64,000 nucleotides of DNA, taken from Pelobates cultripes (Eukaryota > Chordata > Amphibia > Anura > Pelobatidae). The notes below the pieces were generated by a model, which was not told the DNA's origin, did no database searches, and was given only the letters and a program-made list of their open reading frames with translations. The DNA lies in assembly GCA_933207985.1 (NCBI GenBank), contig OW240912.1:206149811-206213810 (forward strand). Reading direction: 5' to 3'. The position numbers and the translations under genes are program-made. Shown here piece after piece: positions 51,274 to 64,000 of this stretch. Numbering within the stretch: the stretch's first letter is position 1; each line of letters opens with the position of its first letter.

Positions 51274-53944
51274 ATTACCATGTGATTGTTTGGGAATAAT
51301 TTGAAGATTCTGTGAGAATAGATTAGATTTCTTGAGAACATATTCAATATTACAAAAACACAGAAGGCTTCTAAATCACGACATATCTTTTTTTATTTTT
51401 TTAAACCCAACATGGCAGCGATATGATTAAAACTGTTTTCTATGTATCCCACGAAAAAAATAAAAATAAAATTCATGAGCACATCTGTTGCTGTCATTGT
51501 GAGTTCATGAAGCATCATAATTATATTTGTGACAACCAAATTGTTCTGTATAAACAAAAGTCTGGAATAGCTACTGTACCTTCAAGAAAATTGAAGGACA
51601 GGAAAGGACGAGACTATATCACACGTTATCCATTGTGCATTTTGCGGGTCAAGCTACACGCACCAAAGTAATTACCTGGGGAATGTTATAGCAAGTGTTA
51701 AACACGAGTGAAAATTTTATTGGCCAACCAAGAAGGTCTATTATATGGCTGAATAGCCTTTGAAATAATGACTATTCAGAATTCTATATTACAACAATAG
51801 AAAGCCAGAATGGCAATCAAAAGAAATTGCAATTAATATGATTTCAATTACCCACAAGTCTAGTTTTATCATTACATTGATAGATAGTATGGATGGTGTT
51901 AGATGTGCGTGGGAACAGACATGCCTGGCTTTATTCGCAGGTCAGAGAAAAAGCAATAAAATGATCCAAACAAATTCACTTTGTTAAAATACACTTAGAC
52001 CTTCTATACAATCCCTTATAAGACAGTGTTGTGATGGGTTGTAGCCTGAAACATATTGGATTTAAAGTGAAACTAGAGAGTGACATGGAAAATTCCCTTC
52101 CATTCTTTAATTTAATTTTCTAAGCATTACGGCTAGATTACAAATCCCCTAATTGGGTGGGACATAATCCACAATATTTATTGCCTACTTTGGGACCAAA
52201 ATCACTTTTTAGGCCTATGTACTTATAGCATATATATAATAATAGCAACTGATTTTATATATTCTAACCAACTATATACTTCCATAGTCCAAACATTAGA
52301 TCCACAGCAAGAACTGTGGTTCAATTGTGAATTTCTTTTTCCAGCTTTCCGTTATTGCAATGGGGATGACGTTTACACCCAATTATGTCAACCTCCTTCT
52401 AGCTTAATGGAAAGAGGTAGTTATATATGGGGAGCATGGCTGGGCGGTGGGCTTGGTCCTCTATCACAGGTCCGTTGATGAATTAATTTTTAATTTGGGA
52501 TGGTGGTGGTGTGTGTAATTACGCTATGCTAGCATTTCCAATTGCTTAAGGGCACATCCATACTTTTTCTATTGTCCGATATGGTGTCTGAAGCATTTCA
52601 TGTTTGATAGGTAAATCAGTGGAACCATGTTACACTATGTTGCTGAGATCACGTGATTCAGACTTACATAGAAGGTGAAGATGCACCCATTGACCCTGGT
52701 GGTCACATGAAATAGACCCTATTAACATTGTTATTGAGGCTGCATTGTCTATGCACCTGAAGAAAATGTGTTGGTTGAAATGTGTTGCACTTTTGGAAAG
52801 CTGATTGTTGGTGATAAGAATTTACTTTATTTTACCATTTGTTATGCATTATTGGCTTTCCTTGTCCCTTTTTAATATTGGTTTTAAAAATGATTTTATA
52901 CAATTTTATACAATAAAAAAAGTTTTTTTACTGATTTATTGGCTTGTGTGTTATAGACTCCTTTTCTATCCAAAGCCTTGAAGGGGCACCCAGGAGCATA
53001 TTATATAGAGCCTAATTACAGCTATAGTACACCATTGGTTCTATCTACTAAATTGTACATTCATCTACATAACAGTATTACGCGATGCATTTTTCTCTTT
53101 CTGCCCTGTTATTTATGTAGACTGTTATGTACTCCTTACGCTGTGTATCAGATTTGTGGAATCTGTCATATTTACATGACAAGATCTAAAGCGGAAGTAT
53201 TTCCTTTTCCCCTTATATTATATACCACACTGTTTGATGGATGTTTATACCACTGTGCACACTTTATAGGTTGGTTTCTTTAAGTTCCTAAGCTATTCTA
53301 AAATTCATAAGCAGTTAGGCCCAAGAGCACTCCTGGCACCATAGCCACTAGAACAGACTGTAATGGTCATGGTGCTTGGATTTTTTCTTTAAAAGAACAC
53401 TCTAATTTTAAAAATAAACACGTTTCTTTTAATGTTAAATGATTTCCTTAGTATGCTTAGATTCAAGTCCACTCTTATTTTATGTTTTTATTTTAAAAAA
53501 GTCAACTAAAACAATACTGGTAATCCAGTATCAAAACACACTGTACTCTGAAGCTTGCTCAATTCAATCCTTCTCACACAAAGAACACTGTGGACTTACA
53601 GTACATGTGCTGCTATAACCCTCTGCCACTCCAAATCTTCTTACAGAGAAGTTTTGTTGAATCCAATGTTTCTCTACGAGAATCATTAGCACCACAGTAT
53701 GATGATTCTGAAACTGAAGACCTTTGAAAATCAAAAGTCCTAAGAAGGGAGTGCTCACTCACTGTATTAATATGTAATGTTTTTAGTGCTTAGCTTGTTT
53801 TTTAAGGTAGTAGTTTCCTGTAATCTCACAAAACGTGTATGACATTTGATCCTTATAAATTAATATTTTTTTGATTAAAATTGTAACTGTGGTCATTAGT
53901 GTTTCTTTTGCAGTTTTAAGAAGAATAACATCATAATCGTAGAC

Positions 53945-54076
53945 CAGGGGTAGGCAACTTTAAACACTCTGGATGTTGTGGAATACATCATAATGCTCTT
54001 GCAGCGATAATACTGACAAAGCATCAGGGAAGATGTAGTCCACAACATCTGAAGTGCCAAAGGTTGACTACCACTG
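53945..54076. mobile_element. hAT-like short foldback element (copy 2)
   Basis: The ends are CAGGGGTAGGCAAC and, inverted, CAGTGGTAGTCAAC. The inner arms GGATGTTGTGGAATACATC and GATGTAGTCCACAACATC face each other. The flanks TCGTAGAC and TTGTAGAC match at 7 of 8 positions, an old hAT-type target duplication. 132 bp. Confidence 0.82.
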
Positions 54077-54253
54077 TTGTAGACAAAAGGAGCAATATTA
54101 CATCAAAAATAATCTAGGTATGAGATTTTTGATGAAGAGCCTTTGAATTGCATGAAATAAATTAAAAGAAAACACATTGTGGTGATATATTATTATACTC
54201 TGTCAAATCTCTGCCAGCTTTGTCATTGATTAGCATACATTGTACTCAGACAG

Positions 54254-54325
54254 CAATTTGCATTTATATAGGACTTTTATCCAAAATTCTATCCAACGAT
54301 GCTTTACAATTTAGACAATGCAAAG
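54254..54325. repeat. Interspersed repeat fragment (TTTATATAGGACTTTT..GCTTTACAATTT)
   Basis: A short stretch resembling the widespread vertebrate repeat with TATAGCGCTTTT and CGCTTTACAA blocks. Family not assigned. Confidence 0.35.
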
Positions 54326-54728
54326 GGGATTTCTTTGACCATGTTCAGCGCAGGCATTGAAATTAAACCTGCAGATTCAAACAGACAACATTCTAAGTAC
54401 CTGCCCGATCCACCATCCCTTCTACCCAGGGTGACAGTGACACTCAGCCAAGAGGGAGCGTCTTACCCAATCTGCATTTTGTAGTAATGGATGATAGTGA
54501 CAGAGTGAGAAAAGAATTTAAGCAATATTAATGTTTAACCTGATATGCCGCATGAAGGAGGAACAGAAACTGTAGATTTTTTTTCCCTTTTTATATTTTT
54601 TTATTAAACTATGGCAGTTTTCTGCCGACAAGAACTGCAGCTGATGGGCTCGAATAAATGGATAAAGAATTACACAGATGACTAACAATTAGGGCCTTCT
54701 GTGCCACAAATGACTCTTAGAAATAGTC

Positions 54729-54729
<1 letters not shown>

Positions 54730-54762
<33 letters not shown>

Positions 54763-54774
54763 CAAGCTATATAC

Positions 54775-54816
<42 letters not shown>
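54730..54816. repeat. Two (TA)n tracts
   Basis: TA runs at 54730-54761 and 54778-54816, split by ATCAAGCTATATACCTG. The foldback element that follows is inserted in the second tract, which resumes at 55171-55181. Confidence 0.95.
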
Positions 54817-54817
<1 letters not shown>

Positions 54818-55171
54818 GATGTCCCGAACGGTTCGCCGAACGGTTCGCCACGAATGGTTCGCCACGGACTCATCATTGAGTAAACTTTGACCCTGTACCT
54901 CACAGTCAGCAGACACATTCCAGCCAATCAGCAGCAGACCCTCCCTCCCAGATCCTCCCACCTCCTGGACAGCATCCATTTTACATTCATTGTGAAGCTG
55001 CATTCTTAGTGAGCTGTCCAGGAGGTGGGAGGGTCTGGGAGGGAGGGTCTGCTGCTGATTGGCTGGAATGTGTCTGCTGACTGTGAGTACAGGGTCAAAG
55101 TTTACTCAATGATGAGTCCGTGGCGAACCGTTCGTGGCGAACCGTTCGGCGAACCGTTCGGGACATCACTA
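54814..55171. mobile_element. hAT-like long foldback element (copy 2)
   Basis: 358 bp, the same family as 50990-51273, with ends TAATGATGTCCCGAACGG and, inverted, TAGTGATGTCCCGAACGG. It lies within a TA microsatellite, so its target duplication (TATATATA) is uninformative. Compared with copy 1 it has about 30 extra bases in each arm (CATTGAGTAAACTTTGACCC on the left, the inverse on the right) and a slightly longer loop with ACATTCATTG. Confidence 0.92.
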
Positions 55172-55549
55172 TATATATATAATTTTTATTTTTTTTCACT
55201 AAAATACATGCAAGTGATGTAGGCCCAATTCTTCTTTTCATATGAATAAAAGTAAAGCCCCAATTGTTAAACTGATTGGTTGGAATCTTTCTATGAAATA
55301 CAGTAATAAACACAGCACTAGTTTCAATTTCAAACTTTAGTCTAAAAACATAGCTGGGGTTTTTTTTTCCCAGTACAGGTATTTTATATGCAAAATTTGA
55401 AATTCACTTTGAATTCGTAACATTTTATACTTTAGTTAAGAATGCTGATAGGGACCTTGTTTTTCCATAAATCATTTTTACTTGTAATGTTCTATTTTAT
55501 TTGACCAAAAACAGGTATACAGAATAACAGTAATGCAAATGTTAACTCT

Positions 55550-56024
55550 TTAGTCTTCCCTAGTTCTGGAAAAATATAGTCACTATAACCATTTTATCTC
55601 ATTGAATTTATTATATTGCATTGCATGCCCTGGCACCGTCCCTCCAGCAAGTGTAAAACCATTTTGGAGCAGTTTAACACTGAATAAAGGTAACTGGCCA
55701 CTCAGAGCCTGGACCCTAGAGAAACTTTGGCTAAGGTAGTGATTAGTCACTTTCTTCTAGCCATACCAATTAATAGCAAAAACAGACTTTGTAATAGGTT
55801 CAAAGCACTCAGCTGACACTCTCAGCCAATCACAGCTGCCCATTGGTGCTCAGGCTAATGCGTCCTCATTAGCATAAGCAGCACAGAGGGGATGGACTTA
55901 TGAGGACCTTTGTTTAGCATTATATGGTTTAATGCTGAATGGAAGGATAGTGCCATGGGACACCACATACTATAACTACTTTAATGAGAAGAAGCAGTTA
56001 CAATGCCTACAGTGTTCCTTTAAG
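55550..56024. mobile_element. Decayed short element, AAAGGAACACTGTAG end
   Basis: The right end, read on the minus strand, is CTTAAAGGAACACTGTAGGC. This is close to the TTAAGGAACACTATAG end at 8280. The left end is worn (about 55550-55600). It contains CTCAGCCAATCACAG, a block also seen in other frog short elements. Confidence 0.45.
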
Positions 56025-58697
56025 TGGAATTTATGTCTATTCTGCTCCTCTACTCCTCTACTTATGATTATGTGTCATTGCTTCTCTGTGATTATCGAAC
56101 ATTCAGTAGGACAAAATCGCAGCTACAGAAGTGTCACACTGGCTGGTTACCAAATGACCGTTTCAAGACCAGAAGGCCACTAGGAAATGTAGACATGATA
56201 TTACAGATGCAATTTGTTTGTTCCACCTATTCTGTAATTAATAAAAAGCTTGAAATCACACACACATAATAAACGAGTGTGAGACTTTCATATACACAAA
56301 TCCCAAATAACTAGAATTGAAAATTTAGAAGAAAAACATGTTAACGGCTAATAGAATCCAGCCGTTCAAGCTCATTCTTCTTCTTTCCTATTGAGAATAA
56401 CCTGGTTTCTGAAGCAAGAAACTTGTAATTATCTTGTAATTGCAATATTAATCTTTACAACCACAGGACTGTCCTGATTTAGGACTGCAGTCTTGCTCCC
56501 CATGTGCCTCTAAGGCGTCCTGCATCCCTTGCAGTATAAGAAAAATGTATCCCAAATAAAATGGGTCACTAAATGTGTGACTAGCTTAGAGCCACATATG
56601 GCACAAATGTGCCCCCAGTGATCCCAAGCCTCACGCTATCCTTCTTTTAAAATTCTGAATGTTAAGATACATTTGGGAGACATTATCACAAATCTGTTAT
56701 TCCATCTTTTCACAAACTTTGGTTTCGCAAAATGGTTCCAGAAAATGATACATCCAGCTCCTTTAGATTTTCTTTTTCATTGAACAAAATGCATTAACAG
56801 CTTCCTTGGTTGTTGAACAAAAAATATCAGTCTGATAATTTCTGCAAACTTTATCAGCCAGTTCCCATAGTCTATCTAGAACAACACATCTTCTTGCGTC
56901 TTAAACACACCAAATTAGAACAGACTATCTCCATTCTTAAACTATCCTCCTAAGGTACCCCTTCTTATTTATACTAAGTCCTAGTATCCTCTTCCTTTTC
57001 TTATACTGGCACTTGATTAAGAATCTTAATCTCTACTGGGGTTAACCACCAATAAAAATAAATAGTGTGTGAAGGAGAAGAATTTAGATTGGGGCTCCGT
57101 AAGACCATAACATTGTGTGAAATGAAGCAGTGTAAGTGAACAGAGGGTGATAGATTATATACAGGTAACTAGCAGAGATACTCGCTGAACTCCAAGTGGA
57201 ACCATTAATTTGCAGCTTTGCACAGAACAATCTTAGAGGAGATTTAACAACATTGAGATATTTTCATCACGAGTCTGATTTGATAGATTGCTCTGTTCTC
57301 CTCTGGAAAAAAAAAAGTCTTATAAATCCTTCTAGTTCTAAACAGAAAACAGAATATGCTTGTAAATTAAACTCATGGGTCCACCCACCCCGTGCCAACT
57401 GCTGTAAAGCATCAAAAACATTTTTGGTTATGTCAGTAAGCAAACAAAATAATAAAAATAAATAAAAAAGAACAAAAATACTGCCGTGCAATGTGCAGCC
57501 ACAATTATTTGTATATATATATTTCTGGCTCAAAAGCTATGGATTGTGCAGATATTCACTACGTATTTTTCCCAGTAGCCAAATGCCCGCAAATGCAGCA
57601 TAACATATATCAATAACTAAAATAAAAAATTCCGTGGTGCTTATTATGTACTCGTGTTTTCTAATAGCTTATAGTAATGCAAGCTGTTACAACACTTGTG
57701 TTGTGTCTTTCTCTCAGTAACACACATCTTCTGTGAATAATATATATTTTACAATCGGTGGAGTGCTCTACGTATATTTTATTATAACACTCACATATTT
57801 CTAAGAACTCACTATGACATGTACATGGGAAAAAAAACATCCAGAAAAACATAATTGTACAATATTGTTTTAAAAAGTTCTTTTAAATTCAATTAACAGA
57901 GTCATCTTTACCAATTCTGGGTCTGAGTGTAGGAAATGTTGGTGGTACTAGATCTGCCAGATCTCATCTTCATCACCCTCATCACTTAGGGTATTATGAG
58001 AGAGCAATGTAATGTATTATTGCTTTAAATGTATGACCTGGCACATCGAAGGGTAACACTCAGCAATTCCTCCAGTATGAGTCAGTAAAACAGGATTGTC
58101 CCACCCATCTGCATGTTCAAGTATATTATATCTAAATTCATCAGATCAAAAGCCATTTTTTCACTCTTTTGATGTTTCCTCTGTATTCAGTGTAGTCTTA
58201 GTTTCCTGCTCTTAGCTGACAGCGTGGAAACGGGTGAGATCTTCTTCTAGTGTAGCTTATCGAGTGTAGCTCATCCCTCTCTAAGGTTTGCCACATTCAG
58301 ACATGCATAGCACGGTTGTCATATATTTATTACGGTAAATTTTTCTATCCTGTTAGCTTGAACCAGTCTGGCAATGACTTTCTATTTGCAAGGCATGTCT
58401 GCCCCACGAACTGCCATTCACTGGATATGTTTTGTTTTTAGCACCATTCTTTGTGAAATCTAGTGACTTTAAAATCCTAGGAGAACGTAAATTTCTAAAA
58501 TTTCCGAAAGCCATCACATTTAGCACCAGCAATCATTCCACGGTTAAAGTCTATCAGATCTTATTTGTTCCCCATCAAGATGTTAGCTTTGGATAACGTA
58601 GCCATATTAGGACATGTTTTTGCACTGAGTTGCTGCCATGTGATTGGTTATAACATATTTGCATTAATAAATGTTTAACTTTCATATATATCTGTGT

Positions 58698-58701
<4 letters not shown>

Positions 58702-58784
<83 letters not shown>

Positions 58785-58800
58785 TACACACACACACACT
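58702..58800. repeat. (TA)n followed by (CA)n microsatellite
   Basis: About 39 TA units followed by CATATATACACACACACAC. The minus-strand open frames over it are read-through of the repeat. Confidence 0.95.
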
Positions 58801-60345
58801 TTTACAGCAGTAAAGGTGTCTGTCCCTGTATCTCTGAACCTGTAGTTTAACAACAGCTGGAAGGCCAAGTTTAGACAACCCTTTGACAGACTACTGATAT
58901 AAACAAAACGTCTTTTAAATAGACGGAGGAGTGAGTTGCTGTTCTGAAATTGAAGACAGTAGACTCATGGGTAATATAAAAACAGCCCCACATTAGATGT
59001 TCCTAGGGTGAGTGATATAAACATACATTTTACAATAGCCTGAATATAACTCGGTTTGCAGGATCAACAAGTTTCAGGGAATTTACAGCAGTTATATGGA
59101 AGGCAATCACTTTTAATTCCCAATTATATTGCATGCTTCAAAATATTTGTTACGTGTAATATATTCCTGTAGATATCGTGTACACAGCCTTATAAATTAA
59201 ATTTAGCAAAGGATCGGGATGAGGGAAAGATGATAAAGAGACATTATAATCCTGTGATAACGGCACATCCTCTGTCCTTTTCTAATATTCATCTTAAGAA
59301 GGAGCCTTTCAAGACTTGCAGTTTGCCGGTGGGTTAAAAAAGCAAAATGAAATCACTCATTCAACAGGAAGGCCGCTGAATCTTTAGCGCGGCACGGAAT
59401 AAATTTTCTAACAAATTATTCCATTTCCTCTGCCGTCCGTCACACGCAGTTTATGCCTCGTGAAAAGTAATAAGTGGGCCTGATCTGAAATTCAATTGTT
59501 CAATTTCTTTGTGTATGATGATCAGCAGAGGAATTCCTTCATTATTCCAGAAATCTTTCATTTAAAGAATGATGGTGATATTTGAAAATTCCAATGGTAA
59601 TATAATCAGTCCATCAATCATTTTCTTTTTCTTTTTCATAGGACATTTATAGAGTTTAACCTCTAAGGTATGTTATGATGATTTCCAGACTCCAAGAAAA
59701 CACTCTGTGCAACTCAAAGACGGTGATATATATCAGTGAAAAGTATCACATTGTTATGCAGAAGTCCCTTCTGGCAGTGAAAGTCTTAATTAGCTGTTTA
59801 TAAAATGTCTGTTTCCATTTCTCTTATTACCCAATAAATCTCACAAATCTGTTTAATTTAAAATAAGACAAAATCTGTATTTGAATCTAGTATGGGCTAT
59901 TCTTATGGGGATGTGTTACAGGACCACTAGAGGAGGCTAATAGTGACTCATTCGAGATCAAAAAAGAGAACACAATCTGGATGCCAATTAGTACTGATCC
60001 ATTTCACTGTGAAAATAATAACCCACTTGTGCAACGGTATATTAGTAAAATAATTTCATTTGACTTACAGCATGCAGGCTTCTGGGACTGTATAGTATAT
60101 TTAATTTAATATGATGTGATATTGTATTTTTGCTTTAATGTATGACATTATAATGTTAAGATGCATTGAAATAGGGACTAGAAGATTGTGACTTTGTAAC
60201 GGCAGTAAAATAGATGCAAATAGATGATTACCTCGTTTGTTTCTAATGTTCTGTGTGTTAGTGGTATCATGTAATAAATGGTACATATAAAATGCAATTA
60301 CATATTAAAATTTATCACTTGGCTTGAAAATTGGGATTTGATCTA

Positions 60346-61907
60346 CAGGGAGTGCAGAATTATTAGGCAAGTTGTATTTTTGAGGATTAATTTTATTATT
60401 GAACAACAACCATGTTCTCAATGAACCCAAAAAACTCATTAATATCAAAGCTGAATATTTTTGGAAGTAGTTTTTAGTTTGTTTTAGTTTTAGCTATGTT
60501 AGGGGGATATCTGTGTGTGCAGGTGACTATTACTGTGCATAATTATTAGGCAACTTAACAAAAAACAAATATATACCCATTTCAATTATTTATTATTACC
60601 AGTGAAACCAATATAACATCTCAACATTCACAAATATACATTTCTGACATTCAAAAACAAAACAAAAACAAATCAGTGACCAATATAGCCACCTTTCTTT
60701 GCAAGGACACTCAAAAGCCTGCCATCCATGGATTCTGTCAGTGTTTTGATCTGTTCACCATCAACATTGCGTGCAGCAGCAACCACAGCCTCCCAGACAC
60801 TGTTCAGAGAGGTGTACTGTTTTCCCTCCTTGTAAATCTCACATTTGATGATGGACCACAGGTTCTCAATGGGGTTCAGATCAGGTGAACAAGGAGGCCA
60901 TGTCATTAGATTTTCTTCTTTTATACCCTTTCTTGCCAGCCACGCTGTGGAGTACTTGGACGCGTGTGATGGAGCATTGTCCTGCATGAAAATCATGTTT
61001 TTCTTGAAGGATGCAGACTTCTTCCTGTACCACTGCTTGAAGAAGGTGTCTTCCAGGAACTGGCAGTAGGACTGGGAGTTGAGCTTGACTCCATCCTCAA
61101 CCCGAAAAGGCCCCACAAGCTCATCTTTGATGATACCAGCCCAAACCAGTACTCCACCTCCACCTTGCTGGCGCCTGAGTCGGACTGGAGCTCTCTGCCC
61201 TTTACCAATCCAGCCACGGGCCCATCCATCTGGCCCATCAAGACTCACTCTCATTTCATCAGTCCATAAAACCTTAGAAAAATCAGTCTTGAGATATTTC
61301 TTGGCCCAGTCTTGACGTTTCAGCTTGTGTGTCTTGTTCAGTGGTGGTCGTCTTTCAGCCTTTCTTACCTTGGCCATGTCTCTGAGTATTGCACACCTTG
61401 TGCTTTTGGGCACTCCAGTGATGTTGCAGCTCTGAAATATGGCCAAACTGGTGGCAAGTGGCATCGTGGCAGCTGCACGCTTGACTTTTCTCAGTTCATG
61501 GGCAGTTATTTTGCGCCTTGGTTTTTCCACACGCTTCTTGCGACCCTGTTGACTATTTTGAATGAAACGCTTGATTGTTCGATGATCACGCTTCAGAAGC
61601 TTTGCAATTTTAAGAGTGCTGCATCCCTCTGCAAGATATCTCACTATTTTTGACTTTTCTGAGCCTGTCAAGTCCTTCTTTTGACCCATTTTGCCAAAGG
61701 AAAGGAAGTTGCCTAATAATTATGCACACCTGATATAGGGTGTTGATGTCATTAGACCACACCCCTTCTCATTACAGAGATGCACATCACCTAATATGCT
61801 TAATTGGTAGTAGGCTTTCGAGCCTATTCAGCTTGGAGTAAGACAACATGCATAAAGAGGATGATGTGGTCAAAATACTCATTTGCCTAATAATTCTGCA
61901 CTCCCTG
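60346..61907 (-). mobile_element. Intact Tc1/mariner element, DD37E type (element 2)
   Basis: 1,562 bp flanked by TA (60344-60345 and 61908-61909). The ends are CAGGGAGTGCAGAATTATTA, inverted and near-perfect. Inner copies of the terminus lie at 60535-60556 (GTGCATAATTATTAGGCAAC) and, inverted, at 61706-61727, giving an IR/DR layout. It encloses an uninterrupted transposase. It shares its layout and coding plan with element 1 at 22716-24286, but the terminal sequences differ, so the two are different families. Confidence 0.95.
60673..61689 (-). CDS. Tc1/mariner transposase, DD37E, 338 aa, intact
   Basis: Transposase of element 60346-61907. The N-terminal MGQKKDLTGSEKSKIV and RDHRTIKRF form the helix-turn-helix, followed by basic RKKRVEKPRRK (about 50-60), which may be both DNA-binding and a nuclear signal. 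The catalytic residues are Asp144 in WTDEMRVSLDG, Asp237 in FMQDNAPSHA and Glu275 in SPDLNPIENLW, with 37 residues between the last two. RRQQGGGGVLVWAG gives the glycine-rich box. No stop or frameshift. It is clearly related to the 347-residue enzyme at 23016-24059 by shared length, spacing and motifs. Whether it is active cannot be told from sequence. Confidence 0.94.
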   Translation of the reverse strand: MGQKKDLTGSEKSKIVRYLAEGCSTLKIAKLLKRDHRTIKRFIQNSQQGRKKRVEKPRRKITAHELRKVKRAAATMPLATSLAIFQSCNITGVPKSTRCAILRDMAKVRKAERRPPLNKTHKLKRQDWAKKYLKTDFSKVLWTDEMRVSLDGPDGWARGWIGKGQRAPVRLRRQQGGGGVLVWAGIIKDELVGPFRVEDGVKLNSQSYCQFLEDTFFKQWYRKKSASFKKNMIFMQDNAPSHASKYSTAWLARKGIKEENLMTWPPCSPDLNPIENLWSIIKCEIYKEGKQYTSLNSVWEAVVAAARNVDGEQIKTLTESMDGRLLSVLAKKGGYIGH

Positions 61908-62532
61908 TAGAGAAAGAAAAGGGTTTGGTTGGCAGGTAACAGAGAACTATAGGAAATAACACAGAAAACAGTCATTGTGAAGGAGAAAGTAGGATAGTTC
62001 TGCCATAGATTTTACATTCAGATGGTTTAGTTTGCTAAGATAGTCCCCGTTGTGGACTTGAATGTCGTAATGATATCTATTATGTTGAAGGAGGCTGGGG
62101 GAGTGGGACTGCAGAGGTGCTGACCATAGGGATATATGGAGAGGAGTGAAGAAAGTATTATGAATGGACACTTTCTTATGGGGAAGTAGGTCATGGAACA
62201 TGGGGACTGCCTATACCCATTTGTATAATTATCTCACTATCCATTGGCATCTGGTTTATTAACTTCTCATTCAGGTTTCAGGGGAGTCTGGCAATCTCCA
62301 CAATTTAATTTTCAGGGATCCTTAATACCTTGATGTTTAAATTTTATTATAACCAAATGTGTAACGGTGCTTGGGAAATGCAAAAAAATACATTTCCAGG
62401 TGCAGCTGTACTCAATCCACTGATTAATCTTTTTGCTGTTAATCAACATTTTATGTATTTAATTATGTGTGTATATTTGGGCTCTGCAGCAGAGAGCAGA
62501 ACTGTGCCTCTTTTGCTAAAGCACTAAAAGAG

Positions 62533-62755
62533 TTAAAGGACCATTATAGGCACCCAGACCACTTCAGCTTAATGAAGTGGTCTGGGTGTCAGGTTCATCT
62601 AGGGTTAACCCTGCCTGCCAGAGAAAGGTAAGTGTTTAACCCCTTCCTCTCACTTCAGCCCAGCAGGAAGGGGGGGCATGAGGGTGGGGGGACCTATTAA
62701 TATTAAAGTGCCAGGAAAACGAGTTTGTTTTCCTGGCACTATACAGGTCCTTTAA
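62533..62755. mobile_element. TTAA-ended short nonautonomous element (copy 3)
   Basis: The ends are TTAAAGGACCATTATAGGC and, inverted, TTAAAGGACCTGTATAGTGC. Internal facing blocks are CCAGACCACTTCA/TGAAGTGGTCTGG and CCAGGAAAAC/GTTTTCCTGG. 223 bp, noncoding. Confidence 0.75.
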
Positions 62756-64000
62756 TATAGTAGCAGCATGAAAGGTTGCAAATGCACAGCCAAGGCTTTG
62801 CAAATCTGTGTTTCCCTCTTGCCCATGGAATTGCAGACAGGATTCTACAAGTTACAAAATGAAATATTTTTCTAGTGAATTTTGGATCTTCTTTCAATAA
62901 ACAAGGGACCTCCAAATTTGAGTTTTGCTGTGTTACAATGAAACTATCCCATGTGAAAAAATGGTCAGTCTTTGATAATTCTGAAACCCAGACACATGTC
63001 ACATGCCACGCATAAGAATACATCTGGAATGGGGACAATCAGCTCATTGGACATGTGTGACGGGCATGGTAACCAGGCCTATGTATGCACAAAACACTAC
63101 AAGAATTCTTGAATAAGAACACATTGCGTAAAATGACGATATGTCACTGCATTCGATTACTGCCTTGCCCAGTCCGTAACACTTAGAACGTATGATCACG
63201 GCTCTGATAATCTTAACAATGAGTTTTATGGTTTTCTGATTAAATTGCTAAGTTGGGGATATGCTAAAAGTTAAGGCTCCCTTGACCCATACAAGAGATA
63301 TGCCCTTTACCTAACATTTACTGAAATCATTGTCAGTTGCATAACAAAAAACGGTTTTGTTCTTAACTCATGAAAAAGATTAAATGTTATATTTCATGAA
63401 ACGTTCAAGATATTCCTTTATGATATGATGCATTCTATATTCCCCTACAAACCTGTCACTGCTTTTACTCATAAAGATCTATTGGAACTGTTTGACAAAA
63501 GAAAATATATAAAACAATTAGGTACCCAGTGTTTAAGCAACTTTCCATGCACAAAGCTAGATCAATACACTAGTACAATAGACGGCAATTAATATCTGTA
63601 TAGTGCTGCCTGATAATGGCACATACAGTGAAGGATGGAGTCTGTGTGTGTCATTAAGCAAGGAGTTCTAACAAAGTTACAAGTGTATGCAAAATTCATG
63701 CCAAAATAGCTGATAAATCTTGAAAACCTATTTTTTCAACTTGGATATTTTGATCTAGATTTGATCACATGACAGGATGCTTCATATCTGCATAACTCTC
63801 CTTACTGAAACCCCCAGCAGTACAGGTCATAAGAGAACAACCAATCAAAAAACACTTCAATGTTATAAAAAAAGGACCTGTCACACACATCACTTCCACT
63901 TTCTTTACTGCTCCAGCACACAGATCAGAGTATTTTGTCCTTGTGACTGTTTACTGTTTATTGTTTGATTTATTCTGTGATTCTGTGTTAGGATTTATAT

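Noticed and set aside
54701..55003. Open frames with GEPFGEPFG or NGSPNGSPNG repeats
   Set aside because: Read-through of the reiterated CGAACGGTTCGC blocks of the foldback element and the TA tract; the same frames appear at 50864-51347 in the other copy.

Overview
The window is vertebrate nuclear DNA, most likely from an amphibian and probably a frog. I base this on one large, intron-rich, AT-rich gene whose introns are filled with repeat types familiar from anuran genomes: TTAA-ended short elements, CR1-type LINE tails, hAT-like foldbacks and Tc1/mariner transposons. There is no bacterial, viral or organellar gene, and no tRNA or rRNA gene that I could recognise. The species cannot be named from this sequence.

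The only host gene found is a CUB and Sushi multiple domains gene on the minus strand, best matched from memory to CSMD2 rather than CSMD1 or CSMD3. Seventeen consecutive internal exons (A to Q in gene order, from 50839 down to 1071) carry 2,480 coding bases, about 826 residues. They read without a break through CUB(second half)-Sushi-CUB-Sushi-CUB-Sushi-CUB-Sushi-CUB-Sushi. Every exon has GT..AG borders and every junction keeps frame. Neither gene end lies in the window: the first half of the first CUB must lie upstream beyond 64000 (or is missed), and the chain continues past position 1.

Layout by position. 1-10025: exons Q, P, O, N, M with TTAA-type short elements and a 23-bp minisatellite (3107-4048). 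10025-18330: a purine-rich minisatellite, a CR1-like LINE tail, a GATA microsatellite, exons L, K, J, a dead Tc1 element (15149-16565) and an AT cruciform. 18580-26601: exons I, H, G, F, E, an intact DD37E Tc1/mariner element (22716-24286) and a hAT-like element with three 220-bp copies carrying telomere-like tracts (25253-26045). 26602-40600: a 14-kb intron with a promoter-like repeat, TG-rich repeats, a solo LTR with a 5-bp target duplication (36902-37760) and a perfect 54-bp inverted repeat (38664 and 39471). 40601-50839: exons D, C, B, A and a 5'-truncated CR1-like LINE (42093-43620). 50840-64000: apparently a further intron, with two long foldback elements, more short elements and a second intact DD37E transposon (60346-61907).

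The CSMD exons encode part of a large extracellular protein. The remaining content is mobile DNA of different ages: two transposases look intact, while the older Tc1 and LINE copies are broken. I found no new multi-gene system. The most noteworthy structures are the two intact DD37E elements, the paired foldbacks whose two arms share the same length changes, the triplicated telomere-like hAT element and the 54-bp inverted repeat.
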